Assembly (NCBI GenBank): GCA_046719715.1
Contig: JBDNCJ010000004.1
Coordinates: 1-64,000, forward strand
Source of the DNA: JANWWM01 sp046719715
GTDB lineage: Bacteria > Bacteroidota > Chlorobiia > Chlorobiales > Thermochlorobacteraceae
DNA: 64,000 nucleotides
Direction: 5' to 3'
Shown: positions 25,505-34,064 of the stretch, in pieces
Numbering within the stretch: position 1 is the stretch's first letter
Layout of the letters: every line of letters starts with the position of its first letter
Notes under the pieces: generated by a model
Database searches by the model: none
Seen by the model: only the letters and a program-made list of their open reading frames with translations
Told to the model about the DNA's origin: nothing
Position numbers and translations under genes: made by a program

Positions 25505-26839
25505 ATGTCAGCAACAAACGGAAAGCCGCGCAATTTTCGCTACGAAACCTTGCAAGTTCATGCGGGTCAATCGCCTGACGGCACAACCAACAGCCGCGCC
25601 GTGCCGATTTATCAAACGACCTCTTACGTGTTCAATAATTCCGAACACGGCGCAAATCTTTTCGCGCTTAAAGAGTTCGGCAACATCTACACGCGCATTA
25701 TGAACCCGACGAGCGACGTCTTCGAGAAGCGCGTCGCCGCACTCGAAGGCGGCGTTGCCGCACTTGCTGTCTCGAGCGGACAAGCGGCGCAACTCCTCGC
25801 CATTTCCACGATTGCGCAAGCGGGCGAAAACATCGTTTCAACCAGCTACCTTTACGGCGGCACTTACAATCAATTCAAAGTCTCGTTTCCACGTCTTGGA
25901 ATCCATGTCAAATTCGTCGACGGCGACAATCCTGAGGACTTCAAGAAAGCCATTGACGACAAAACCAAAGCGATTTACCTTGAAACCATCGGCAATCCGA
26001 AATTCAACATTCCAGATTTCGAAGCCATTGCCAAAGTCGCGCACGACGCGGGCATTCCGCTCATCGTCGACAACACCTTCGGCGCGGCGGGATACCTTTG
26101 CCGACCGATTGATTTCGGCGCGGACATCATCGTCGAATCAGCAACGAAGTGGATTGGCGGACACGGCACGAGCATCGGCGGCGTCATCGTCGATTCAGGC
26201 AAGTTTGATTGGGGCAACGGCAAGTTTCCGATTTTTACCGAACCCAGCCCGGGCTATCACGGCTTGAAGTTCAATGAAGTTTTTGGCAAAGGCAACGCGA
26301 ATGGATTTCCGAACATTGCCTTCATCATTCGCGCCCGCGTGGAGGGCTTGCGCGATTTAGGTCCGGCACTCTCGCCGTTCAATTCGTTCTTATTCTTGCA
26401 GGGGCTTGAAACACTTTCGCTTCGCGTTGAACGCAGTGCCTCAAACGCGCTTAAACTTGCCGAGTGGCTTGAAACGCATGAGAGCGTTGAATGGGTGAGT
26501 TATCCCGGCTTGCTGTCGCACCCCTATCACGAAAATGCGAAGAAGTATTTGCGCAATGGATTCGGCTGCGTGCTGTCATTCGGCGTCAAGGGTGGATTTG
26601 AAGCGGCAGAAGCCGTCATCAACAACCTTCAACTCACCAGCCACCTTGCCAACGTCGGCGACGCCAAAACGCTCATCATTCACCCGACGGCGACAACGCA
26701 CCAACAGCTCAGCGCGGAAGAACAACGCTCCGCAGGTGTTACGCCTGAACTCTTGCGCGTCTCGGTCGGCATTGAGCACATCGATGATATTATCGAGGAT
26801 TTTGACTACGCGCTTTCCAAAGTCGGCGTGCCTGCATAG
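25505..26839 (+). CDS. metY: O-acetylhomoserine sulfhydrylase
   Basis: A 444-residue PLP enzyme of the Cys/Met metabolism family; it makes homocysteine from O-acetylhomoserine and sulfide. Starts with RYETLQVHAGQSPDGTTNSR and shows YTRIMNPTSDVFEKRVAALE, NPKFNIPDFEAIAKVAHDAG, VDNTFGAAGYLCRP and the PLP-lysine segment ESATKWIGGHGTSIGG. The GGVIVDSG-plus-insertion pattern and the 430-residue length distinguish O-acetylhomoserine sulfhydrylases from shorter cystathionine synthases. The SAM-I riboswitch upstream fits a methionine-biosynthesis role. Confidence 0.95.
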   Translation: MSATNGKPRNFRYETLQVHAGQSPDGTTNSRAVPIYQTTSYVFNNSEHGANLFALKEFGNIYTRIMNPTSDVFEKRVAALEGGVAALAVSSGQAAQLLAISTIAQAGENIVSTSYLYGGTYNQFKVSFPRLGIHVKFVDGDNPEDFKKAIDDKTKAIYLETIGNPKFNIPDFEAIAKVAHDAGIPLIVDNTFGAAGYLCRPIDFGADIIVESATKWIGGHGTSIGGVIVDSGKFDWGNGKFPIFTEPSPGYHGLKFNEVFGKGNANGFPNIAFIIRARVEGLRDLGPALSPFNSFLFLQGLETLSLRVERSASNALKLAEWLETHESVEWVSYPGLLSHPYHENAKKYLRNGFGCVLSFGVKGGFEAAEAVINNLQLTSHLANVGDAKTLIIHPTATTHQQLSAEEQRSAGVTPELLRVSVGIEHIDDIIEDFDYALSKVGVPA

Positions 26840-26865
26840 TTCAGGTTTTAATCCTTGTTTGACGA

Positions 26866-26896
26866 AAAAGGCGGAAGCGGATTCCGCCTTTTGGTT
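26866..26896 (+). terminator. Terminator after metY
   Basis: Hairpin AAGGCGGAA-GCGG-ATTCCGCCTT followed by TTGGTTT, starting about 27 bp past the metY stop. Confidence 0.7.
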
Positions 26897-26932
26897 TCAG
26901 CCTTTGCGCATTCTGCTTTTTCAAGTTCTGCC

Positions 26933-26964
26933 TTTGAAATTCGCCTTGAACTTCTCTATATTTG
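26933..26964 (+). promoter_or_regulatory. Bacteroidetes-type promoter of rpsT
   Basis: TTTG at 26933-26936, exactly 20 bp, then TATATTTG at 26957-26964. This is the TTTG-N19/21-TAnnTTTG pattern known from Bacteroidota. The predicted start lies about 30 bp before the rpsT ATG. Confidence 0.65.
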
Positions 26965-27002
26965 CGGCTCTTTTGAACAAAATTTTCAGATTAACGACAT
27001 CA

Positions 27003-27284
27003 ATGCCACAACACAAATCAGCCGAAAAGCGTGTTCGTCAGTCCAAGCGACGCAATGCTTACAACAAGCAAAATAAGTCGGAAATGAAGTCGCTTATTAA
27101 AAGCGTCAAGAAAATCGTTGCCTCCAAAGGCTCGCCCGAAGAAGCGAACAAAGCCTTGAGCGCAACGTTCAAGAAACTCGATAAAATGGCGACAAAAGGC
27201 ATCATTCATAAAAACAACGCGGCGAATAAAAAGTCGCAACTGACAAAACTCGTCAAGACGATTAGCGCACCCGCACAAGTCTAA
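27003..27284 (+). CDS. rpsT: 30S ribosomal protein S20
   Basis: A 93-residue basic protein, MPQHKSAEKRVRQSKRRNAY followed by NKQNKSEMKSLIKSVKK, with the conserved IHKNNAANKKSQLTKLV at the C-terminus. It binds 16S rRNA in the small subunit. The open frame begins far upstream inside metY in another frame, but the family N-terminus and the promoter fix the start at 27003. It is flanked by its own promoter and terminator, so it is a monocistronic unit. Confidence 0.95.
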   Translation: MPQHKSAEKRVRQSKRRNAYNKQNKSEMKSLIKSVKKIVASKGSPEEANKALSATFKKLDKMATKGIIHKNNAANKKSQLTKLVKTISAPAQV

Positions 27285-27298
27285 ACGACACTCAAACC

Positions 27299-27335
27299 AA
27301 AGCCGAAGCCCGCAACTTCGGCTTTTCGTCTTTCC
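27299..27335 (+). terminator. Terminator after rpsT
   Basis: Stem AGCCGAAG-CCCGCAA-CTTCGGCT followed by TTTCGTCTTT, starting 15 bp after the rpsT stop. Confidence 0.85.
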
Positions 27336-27362
27336 AAGAACACACAACTCGCCCGTCTTCCG

Positions 27363-27962
27363 ATGCTTGCCTATCTTATCGGAACGCTTGCTGAAAAGTC
27401 TCCCGTTGAAGTCGTTATCGATGTGAGCGGAATCGGGTATGCTGTCAGCATCACCACTACTACGCATCAGCAACTTCCAGCACTCGGCGAAAAAGTCAAA
27501 CTCTTTACTTACCTTCATCTCCGCGAAGATGCCGTTTCGCTCTATGGATTCGCCTCCGAAGAAGAGCGTCAAGTCTATAAACTGCTTTTGACAGTTTCAG
27601 GCGTCGGACCGAAAATGGCACAGTCTATTCTTTCAGGAATGAACGCGGGCGAACTTCGCGAAGCCATCATCGGCAACAACATTCGCGCGCTCACCAACCT
27701 TTCAGGCGTCGGCAAGAAAACCGCCGAGCGCATTATGGTGGATTTACGCGATAAAATCACGAAGTTAGACTTGAAGTCCTCAATCGCGCTTCCTGTTCAA
27801 AGCGACGCCCAACAAGCCCGAAGCGACGCTTATTCGGCACTGCTTGCGCTCGGCTACTCAAAACCCGTCGCCGAAAAAGCCCTGCGTGCCGCCATTACGG
27901 AGTCGCCGAACGCAAAAGTCGATGAACTCATCAAACTCGCCTTAAGAAATACGCAAGAATAA
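27363..27962 (+). CDS. ruvA: Holliday junction branch migration protein RuvA
   Basis: A 199-residue DNA-binding subunit that tetramerises on Holliday junctions and loads RuvB. The N-terminal OB fold begins MLAYLIGTLAEKSPVEVVID. Two helix-hairpin-helix motifs follow: LLTVSGVGPKMAQSILSGM and LTNLSGVGKKTAERIMVDL. The C-terminal RuvB-contacting domain has DAYSALLALGYSKPVAEKAL. RuvB and RuvC are not in the window. folC follows after 21 bp. Confidence 0.96.
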   Translation: MLAYLIGTLAEKSPVEVVIDVSGIGYAVSITTTTHQQLPALGEKVKLFTYLHLREDAVSLYGFASEEERQVYKLLLTVSGVGPKMAQSILSGMNAGELREAIIGNNIRALTNLSGVGKKTAERIMVDLRDKITKLDLKSSIALPVQSDAQQARSDAYSALLALGYSKPVAEKALRAAITESPNAKVDELIKLALRNTQE

Positions 27963-27983
27963 TTTTAACCGCACTTTACACCG

Positions 27984-29279
27984 ATGTTCACTTATCAAGA
28001 CGCGATTGATTTTCTTTTCCCGCTTCATCGCTTTGGAATTAAGATGGGATTGGAAACGATGGAAACGCTTTGCAAGGCATTAGGCAATCCTGAGCGCAAG
28101 ATGGGCAAAGTGATTCATGTGGCTGGCACAAACGGAAAAGGCTCGACGTCGGCACTCCTTGCCTCAATTGCCAAAGAGAGCGGCGAGAAAGTCGCGCTTT
28201 ATACTTCCCCGCACCTTGTTGATTTTACCGAACGGATTCGCATCAATGGCGTTGCGATTCCAGAGGAAGCCGTTGCCGAATATACGCGCTTTCTGCGTCC
28301 GCTTGCCGAATCGACGGGCGCGACCTTTTTTGAAATCACCACCGCGATTGCGTTCAAATACTTCGCCGATAGCAACGCCACGCTTTCCGTCGTTGAAGTC
28401 GGCATGGGCGGAAGGCTCGACGCCACCAACGTCGTTCAGCCGCACCTGTGCGTCATTACGCCGATTGGACTCGACCACACCGAGTGGCTCGGCAACGATA
28501 TTCCCACGATTGCACTTGAAAAAGCCGGCATCATCAAGCAAAGCGCAAGAACCATTCTCTCGCATCAAACGCTCGACGCGATGGAAGTTTTGACGCGCAT
28601 CGCCAAAGAGAAGAAATCTAAACTTACGATTGCGCCGTCCGTTACGCGCATTGGTTCGGCGACAAGTTCCATCGGCAAGATGCGATTCCACTTGCATAGC
28701 GCGCGTCAAAGTTACTACGGCTTGGAAACGCCGCTTTGGGCGGAATATCAACAGGAGAATTTGCGCACCGCGATTGTCGCCGCAGAATTTTTGAACTTTA
28801 CCGAAGGCGCAATTCGACAAGGGTTGCTGAACGTGATTGAAAATACAGGGCTTCGCGCCCGATTGGAAGTTGTTTCGCGTCGCCCGCTGGTGTTGCTTGA
28901 CGTTTCGCACAACCCGCACGGCGTTGAAGCGACGGTTGAAGCATTGAAAAAACATCGAGCCGAATTTGAAAATCTGTTCGTCGTCTTTGGGGCGATGCAG
29001 GATAAAGATGTCAAAGGTATGCTGACCAAACTTGGCGAAGTGGCTTCGAGATTTTTCTTCGCCGCACCTCAAACCGACCGTGCGCTTTCAGCGACCTATC
29101 TCGAAAACCTCGCTGGCGAATTGCATCTTAACGGAACGGCGTTTGCCTCAACTGCCGACGCCATTTCCGCCGCAAAGTCCGTCGCAAGTGCATCGGATTT
29201 AATTTTGACGACCGGCTCGTTTTACCTTGCAGGCGAAGCCCTCCCTCAATTTCCGACGGTTCACCAGGTAGTGCTATAA
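27984..29279 (+). CDS. folC: Folylpolyglutamate synthase / dihydrofolate synthase
   Basis: A 431-residue Mur-ligase-like enzyme that adds glutamate to dihydropteroate or folates using ATP. Shows the P-loop VAGTNGKGSTSALLASI (residues about 46-62), LYTSPHLVDFTERIRINGV, VVEVGMGGRLDATNVV, IGLDHTEWLGN with the metal-binding histidine, and DVSHNPHGVEA in the C-terminal domain. Probably co-transcribed with ruvA. Confidence 0.94.
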   Translation: MFTYQDAIDFLFPLHRFGIKMGLETMETLCKALGNPERKMGKVIHVAGTNGKGSTSALLASIAKESGEKVALYTSPHLVDFTERIRINGVAIPEEAVAEYTRFLRPLAESTGATFFEITTAIAFKYFADSNATLSVVEVGMGGRLDATNVVQPHLCVITPIGLDHTEWLGNDIPTIALEKAGIIKQSARTILSHQTLDAMEVLTRIAKEKKSKLTIAPSVTRIGSATSSIGKMRFHLHSARQSYYGLETPLWAEYQQENLRTAIVAAEFLNFTEGAIRQGLLNVIENTGLRARLEVVSRRPLVLLDVSHNPHGVEATVEALKKHRAEFENLFVVFGAMQDKDVKGMLTKLGEVASRFFFAAPQTDRALSATYLENLAGELHLNGTAFASTADAISAAKSVASASDLILTTGSFYLAGEALPQFPTVHQVVL

Positions 29280-29303
29280 AAATGTGTTCGTTATTATATC
29301 GTG

Positions 29304-29450
29304 GTCATTCCGAGCATAGCGAGGAATCCAAACGAGTTGAGAGTTGAGAGTGAAAAGTGAAGCGATGAAAATTGAGCATCTACACGCTTAACTATCCACG
29401 ATTCACGGTTTTGGATTCTTCCGCTTCACTTCGTTCAGGGTCAGAATGAT
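29304..29450. repeat. Family A palindrome with internal insertion
   Basis: Left end GTCATTCCGAGCATAGCGAG and right end TTGGATTCTTCCGC...CAGAATGAT. The centre contains a GAGTTGAGAGTTGAGAGTG-type family B tract, making this copy longer than the others. Confidence 0.65.
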
Positions 29451-29494
29451 ACACAAAAACAATCGTCCATGTTATCTGCATACTTATCCAGAAA

Positions 29495-29526
29495 TAAAAA
29501 AGCGACCCGTGAAGGTCGCTTCTTTG
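29495..29526 (-). terminator. Terminator of the LPP20-like lipoprotein gene
   Basis: Minus strand: AAGCGACC-TTCAC-GGGTCGCTT followed by a T-run, 20 bp past the stop codon of the lipoprotein gene. Confidence 0.8.
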
Positions 29527-29542
29527 CAGTTGCTTGATGAGA

Positions 29543-30106
29543 TTACTTTTCTTGTTTTTCGATTTCCCGCTCTAAATCTGCAAAGGCTTTGGAAGCGCGA
29601 TAGCGTGTATAGGCTTGCTCGTTCTTCTTGATTTCGTCGATGAGTGCGCGTTTTGCCGCTTCGGTGGAGTATTCAACAAGCACGTAGGCACGAAAGAGAT
29701 TGCCATCGCGAACAATTTGCTGTTTGGCGATGCGCGTGCCGGTAAGTTTCGTGTTGACGATGTTCTTCTCGACTTCTGTGGACATTTGCAACAGTTGCGG
29801 GTCTTGTCCCGTGCCAGTTTCTTCGCGGAATTTTGCCATTAAGCCTTGCACGGTGGTTTCAACTTGGCGGGCGATGTTGGAGCGGGCGGCGGTTTCGGCT
29901 TTGTTGATGGCGAACTGCATATCTTGGGAGACTTCGGTTGCCGCGCCGTAAAGCATTTTGGGATTGTCGGGATTATTATCGCGCGGCGGATTCATGAACC
30001 AATCGGGAATATCGCCGAGGTCGGCTTTTTGAATGGCTTTTTGCCCGCCACACCCAATCGTGACTACGAGGAGAAGAAGAAGTGAAAAAAAAGTGATGTG
30101 TCGCAT
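29543..30106 (-). CDS. LPP20-like lipoprotein
   Basis: A 187-residue lipoprotein. The signal MRHITFFSLLLLLVVTIGCG has a lipobox (TIGC), so the cysteine is lipidated. The mature protein starts with PDWFMNPPRDN...LYGAATEVSQDMQFAINKAE and continues with AARSNIARQVETTVQGLM, the arrangement of the LPP20 family of outer-membrane-associated lipoproteins. The tail is charged and helical (REIEKQEK). Role unknown; family members are often abundant envelope proteins. Monocistronic, with its own terminator. Confidence 0.8.
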   Translation of the reverse strand: MRHITFFSLLLLLVVTIGCGGQKAIQKADLGDIPDWFMNPPRDNNPDNPKMLYGAATEVSQDMQFAINKAETAARSNIARQVETTVQGLMAKFREETGTGQDPQLLQMSTEVEKNIVNTKLTGTRIAKQQIVRDGNLFRAYVLVEYSTEAAKRALIDEIKKNEQAYTRYRASKAFADLEREIEKQEK

Positions 30107-30247
30107 GATAAACGATGTTTAAGTTGTTGGAAGTGTCTTTGTTTTCTCTTTGTTGAAACGACACAAAGTTACGCTTTTGAAAGGAAAGATGTTGCGCATC
30201 AATCGCCCCAATCAAGCAGCAGGCGTCAAGAAGATGAGATGGAAGGA

Positions 30248-31204
30248 TTAAAGTGAGGAGGATTGCTCCGATGTGCTTTCGCGCCGACTAACTTCTTCAA
30301 GCATATCCAAAATTTCTGAAGCGTCGCTTTGCGAGATTGAACCTTTGTGGATAGCAACCCGAACGGTTTCAACGGCGAAAGCGGCATAAATGGGGAGTAA
30401 GTGAGGAACTTGTTCGGAAAGTTCGCGCAAGTGTCGAGCAATGACTTGCGAGTCGCCGCGCTCAATCGGTCCGGTTAGCGCATCGGCAATGGTCGGCGCG
30501 GCGGCAATATTGTTCAGCGTCTGGCGCATAATTGGCTCGATGATTTTCGCAACCTCTTTCGGTGTCAGCCCAAGCGTGGCGAAAACTTCCGACGACAAAC
30601 TTGCGAGCGTTACAAGGTAATTGCTTGCCATCACGCCCGCAATGTGATAAAGCGTCTTCGCTTCTTTGGGAACAATCATCACTTTTCCGCCCAAGTCGTG
30701 CGCGATTTTTTTTCCAATGTCGATGCCTTCAAGGTCATCGGATTGTAAGCCGAAGAAACATTTGAAGAGCGATTCGGCGGCTTGCGACGAAAGCCCTTTT
30801 GGAAAGGTTTGAAACGGGTGAAGCGAAAGTGTCAGCGAGCCTTTTTGAGAGAGGGGACGAAGCACATCGGTCGAGAGCGCGCCCGAAAACTGCACGACTG
30901 TCAAGCGATGGAATGGAAGGTGAAGGGTTGTTAATTGTTCGGCAACCGACGCTAAGGCTGAATCCGAGACCGTCAGAAAAAGAAGATTGGTGTCTGGCGA
31001 AATCGCCTCGAGCGTGTCGGAATACTCTGAAACGCCGAGACCAACGGCAAGGGCTTGTGCATCGCTCATCGTGCGATTGACGACGGAAAGAAATCGGTAG
31101 CCAACACTCGAAAGCCGCTTCGCAATCGCATTGCCAAGTGCACCCGCGCCGACAATTGAGACGCGAAAATCTTTGGTGTTCAGCGTATTCGGCACGGAAA
31201 GCAT
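30248..31204 (-). CDS. DUF2520 / Rossmann-like oxidoreductase
   Basis: About 318 residues. The N-terminal Rossmann fold has DFRVSIVGAGALGNAIAKRL and VVNRTMSDAQALA, typical of NADP-dependent reductases of the ProC/PanE type. The C-terminal helical half, with HPFQTFPKG and HIAGVMASNYLVTLASL, is the DUF2520 arrangement. The substrate is unknown. I take the start at 31204, close to the Rossmann strand; an ATG 12 codons upstream (31240) is possible, and neither has a good ribosome-binding site. Confidence 0.8.
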   Translation of the reverse strand: MLSVPNTLNTKDFRVSIVGAGALGNAIAKRLSSVGYRFLSVVNRTMSDAQALAVGLGVSEYSDTLEAISPDTNLLFLTVSDSALASVAEQLTTLHLPFHRLTVVQFSGALSTDVLRPLSQKGSLTLSLHPFQTFPKGLSSQAAESLFKCFFGLQSDDLEGIDIGKKIAHDLGGKVMIVPKEAKTLYHIAGVMASNYLVTLASLSSEVFATLGLTPKEVAKIIEPIMRQTLNNIAAAPTIADALTGPIERGDSQVIARHLRELSEQVPHLLPIYAAFAVETVRVAIHKGSISQSDASEILDMLEEVSRRESTSEQSSSL

Positions 31205-31471
31205 TGGAAATGAAAAGTAATTTAGTTTGACCCGAAGCAATTGGCTCTAAAATACTCAATCAAGCGATGCGCAACAAACCTCAAAAAAGTTGAAATTTTT
31301 TTCGAAACATGGGAACTCTTTGAAAAGCATATCGTAAATAAAGCCAAAAGTTCTTTACAAGTTTGAAGTGTCTGACGACACGCAACCTGCCGAGAGGAAT
31401 CTTACATTACCTTCCGACACTTTGCCTCTATCTGCCAGACTTCCAAAAGCAACGCTTAAATCGCAAAAATT

Positions 31472-31478
31472 TTAGGAG
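31472..31478 (+). promoter_or_regulatory. Consensus Shine-Dalgarno site
   Basis: AGGAGGT seven bases before the ATG at 31485, the strongest ribosome-binding site noticed in the window; most other genes here lack one. Confidence 0.75.
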
Positions 31479-31484
31479 GTCATC

Positions 31485-31877
31485 ATGAAAAGCATTGTGA
31501 AATTCCCGCTCTTTTTCGCCTTACTCGCCGTCGTAATGCTACTCACTGCCGCAAAAACTGCTGAAACTACCGCGTGGAGTGATTGGATTTCAATTAGAGA
31601 CGGACAGCAAAACTTACTTTCCTACCGCTATCAACATCTCAACGACCGCGCCATTCAATTTGAAGTTAAAAACGATTACGACCAAGACGCGAAATTTTAT
31701 CTTGAAATCAACACGCGCTGGGACTGGTTGCCCTACGGAAAAGAGGTTGATTATGTGTATGGAAGTTTCAAAGTAGACGCGCGACAAGTCTTCACGCAAC
31801 CCATTCGTGGCTCTGCGGTTATTGGCGTGAAGGTCAAGAATTTGGTTTTGAGAGAATCGGTCAATCCACCGTTGTAA
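31485..31877 (+). CDS. Small secreted beta-rich protein of unknown function
   Basis: A 130-residue protein with signal sequence MKSIVKFPLFFALLAVVMLL ending near TAAKTAE. The mature part looks like one beta-sandwich: WSDWISIRDGQQNLLSYRYQ, AIQFEVKNDYDQDAKFYLEI and AVIGVKVKNLVL. No family recognised. It has a consensus ribosome-binding site and a strong terminator at 31932-31965, so it is probably well expressed and separate from the kinase genes that follow. Confidence 0.65.
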   Translation: MKSIVKFPLFFALLAVVMLLTAAKTAETTAWSDWISIRDGQQNLLSYRYQHLNDRAIQFEVKNDYDQDAKFYLEINTRWDWLPYGKEVDYVYGSFKVDARQVFTQPIRGSAVIGVKVKNLVLRESVNPPL

Positions 31878-31931
31878 TCCTTCGGGAGCAAGAACGGATA
31901 CACAATCAGCGATACCCAATGCGTATCGCCC

Positions 31932-31965
31932 AGCGCACGGAGTGAAGCCGTGCGCTTTTTGTTTT
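31932..31965 (+). terminator. Strong rho-independent terminator
   Basis: Nine-base-pair stem AGCGCACGG / CCGTGCGCT with loop AGTGAAG, then TTTTGTTTT. It separates the small secreted protein from the kinase and argues against the kinase starting at 31950. Confidence 0.88.
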
Positions 31966-32051
31966 GCATCGGTTTGAAGTGCATCGCGCTTATTTCCAAT
32001 GAAAGTGGAAAATTCTTATGTTCAACTCGAAAGTCTATAAACACACAACCG

Positions 32052-34040
32052 ATGGAACATCAAAATTCGATTGAAACCGAGTTGCTTTCATCGTCAAAAG
32101 AAGCGGCACAAGTCAATGACTTGAATGCGCAAAGTTGGGCGGCGCACTTTCAAAATCCGAAACAAGCACTCAAACTGAGTCAGGACGCGCTTGCGCTTTC
32201 GGAGCAAATCAACTATGTGAAAGGTAAAGCGTATAGCCGACTTAATCAGGGCATTGCATATTGGGTTTTGGGAGAAATTACGGAAGCAAAAGCGCGCTTA
32301 CTTCAAGCCGTCAAAGAAATGTCGGAGATGGGCGATGAACTCGGCGAAGCCAAAGCCGTTAATTGGCTTGGAAACGTCTACGAGCGATTAGGAAATGATA
32401 TTGAAGCCCTCAACTGCCACTTGCGTGCTATGGAACTGCGCGAAAAAAACAGCGACACCGAAGGCGTCGGCGCAAGTTTGAACAACCTCGGCAACCTCTA
32501 TCTCCGCTTGGAAGATTACCCCACCGCACTCTCCTATTACTTCAAAGCATTAGAAATTCGTGAGCAACTTAAAGACGAAGAAGGTCAGGCGGCAACACTG
32601 ACGAACATCGGCATTATCTACTATCGATTAGGAAAAATTGCCGAAGCCCGAGACTACGGATTGCGCGGCGTCGAGCGATTTCGCCGATGTAAAAACCTTC
32701 AAGGCTACGCCAATGTGCTTAATAATCTTGGACTTGTTTATGTCAAACTTGGTGAGGACGATAAAGCCATTCGCTTCTACAATGAATGTCGTGAAATTTA
32801 CGCCGAGCTCAGCGACAAGCAAGGCGAAGCCAACGCACTCAACAATCTCGGATTGCTCTTCGTCAAGAAAGGAAAGCACAGCGACGCGCTCTCGTATTAC
32901 GAAAAAAGTTTAGAGATTACGCGGCAAGTCGGCGATAAACTCTTCGAGGCGGAAACCTTGCTCAACATTGGAAAATTCTATAAGCAGGAAAGTCAAGATG
33001 AACAAGCGACGGAAAAGGCGTTGGACTATCTGCTCAAAGCGCGCGAGGCGGCGATAGAACTGCGCTCCAAAAAATATCTGGCTGAAATCAACAAAGAACT
33101 TTCCGCAATTTTCGAAGCCAAAGGCGACCTCAAACAAGCCTTCGCTTACTTCAAAATTTTTCAACAAGCCCACGCCCAAGTGCTCGAAGAAAAAAGCGAA
33201 GAACGATTGCACGCCTTGATTGCGCGCAACGACCTTCAAAAGGCGATGCAAGCCGCTGAAATTTATCGTCTGAAAAACATCGAACTCGCCAAAGCCAATG
33301 AAATGCTCGCAGAAGCCAATACTGCCCTCAAAGAAGCCAATCAACTTAAAAGCGAACTCTTAGCGATTGCGGCGCACGACCTCAAAAATCCGCTCACGGC
33401 GATTTTAGATTTTATACAAGGTGTTTTATCTACACCCGAGCCGCAACAGCAACAGCGACTGCTTTACCTCACGATTGAGTTTGTAGAGCGAATGCTCGCC
33501 AGCATCGAGATGGTATTGGAAATGAGCGAAATTGATAGTGGGAATATTGTGCTTAACCGCAAAAAGGTTGATGTCGGACAGCTCGCCATGCTCGTCGTCG
33601 CTGGCTATGAACATCGCGCCGCAAAAAAACGCATCAACATACACGAAGAGATTGAAGAAAGCGTAACCGCGTTTGTCGATGAAGACAGACTGCGTGAAAT
33701 TCTCGATAACCTCATCTCCAACGCGATTAAGTATTCTCACCCAGAAAAATCGGTGGTTGTACGCGTCGCGCGGCTCGAGCGCGGCGAAAAGATGAATCAG
33801 CCCGTTGTTCAAATCGCCATCTGCGACGAAGGGCAAGGCTTCTCGGAAGAAGAGAAAAGTCGGCTGTTTCAACGCTTTCAGCGGCTTTCGGCAAAGCCGA
33901 CAGGAGGCGAGTCAAGCACGGGGCTTGGGCTTGCCATCGTCAAGCAACTCATTGAACTGCACGGCGGCACAATTTGGGCGCACTCCGACGGGAAGGATAA
34001 AGGAGCGCGTTTCACGATTGAATTACCGATAAAAAATTGA
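32052..34040 (+). CDS. Cytosolic TPR histidine kinase 2
   Basis: A 662-residue soluble kinase. TPR units fill residues about 10-380 (for example SLNNLGNLYLRLEDYPTALS and VLNNLGLVYVKLGEDDKAI), ending in the signature FKIFQQAHAQVLEE. Then comes a coiled coil with YRLKNIELAKANEM and the HisKA motif AIAAHDLKNPLTAILDF (H442). The HATPase has LDNLISNAIKYSHPEKS, CDEGQGFSEEEK and GGESSTGLGLAIVKQL. The start at 32052 is preferred because the upstream in-frame ATG (31950) lies in the terminator of the preceding gene. Kinase 3 follows after 24 bp, so the two form a tandem operon. No response regulator adjacent. Confidence 0.9.
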   Translation: MEHQNSIETELLSSSKEAAQVNDLNAQSWAAHFQNPKQALKLSQDALALSEQINYVKGKAYSRLNQGIAYWVLGEITEAKARLLQAVKEMSEMGDELGEAKAVNWLGNVYERLGNDIEALNCHLRAMELREKNSDTEGVGASLNNLGNLYLRLEDYPTALSYYFKALEIREQLKDEEGQAATLTNIGIIYYRLGKIAEARDYGLRGVERFRRCKNLQGYANVLNNLGLVYVKLGEDDKAIRFYNECREIYAELSDKQGEANALNNLGLLFVKKGKHSDALSYYEKSLEITRQVGDKLFEAETLLNIGKFYKQESQDEQATEKALDYLLKAREAAIELRSKKYLAEINKELSAIFEAKGDLKQAFAYFKIFQQAHAQVLEEKSEERLHALIARNDLQKAMQAAEIYRLKNIELAKANEMLAEANTALKEANQLKSELLAIAAHDLKNPLTAILDFIQGVLSTPEPQQQQRLLYLTIEFVERMLASIEMVLEMSEIDSGNIVLNRKKVDVGQLAMLVVAGYEHRAAKKRINIHEEIEESVTAFVDEDRLREILDNLISNAIKYSHPEKSVVVRVARLERGEKMNQPVVQIAICDEGQGFSEEEKSRLFQRFQRLSAKPTGGESSTGLGLAIVKQLIELHGGTIWAHSDGKDKGARFTIELPIKN

Positions 34041-34064
34041 AGTTGAACCATCTCTAAAAAAACC

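Noticed and set aside
26535..27284. 249-codon extended form of ribosomal protein S20
   Set aside because: Upstream part is metY in another frame and includes the metY terminator and rpsT promoter.
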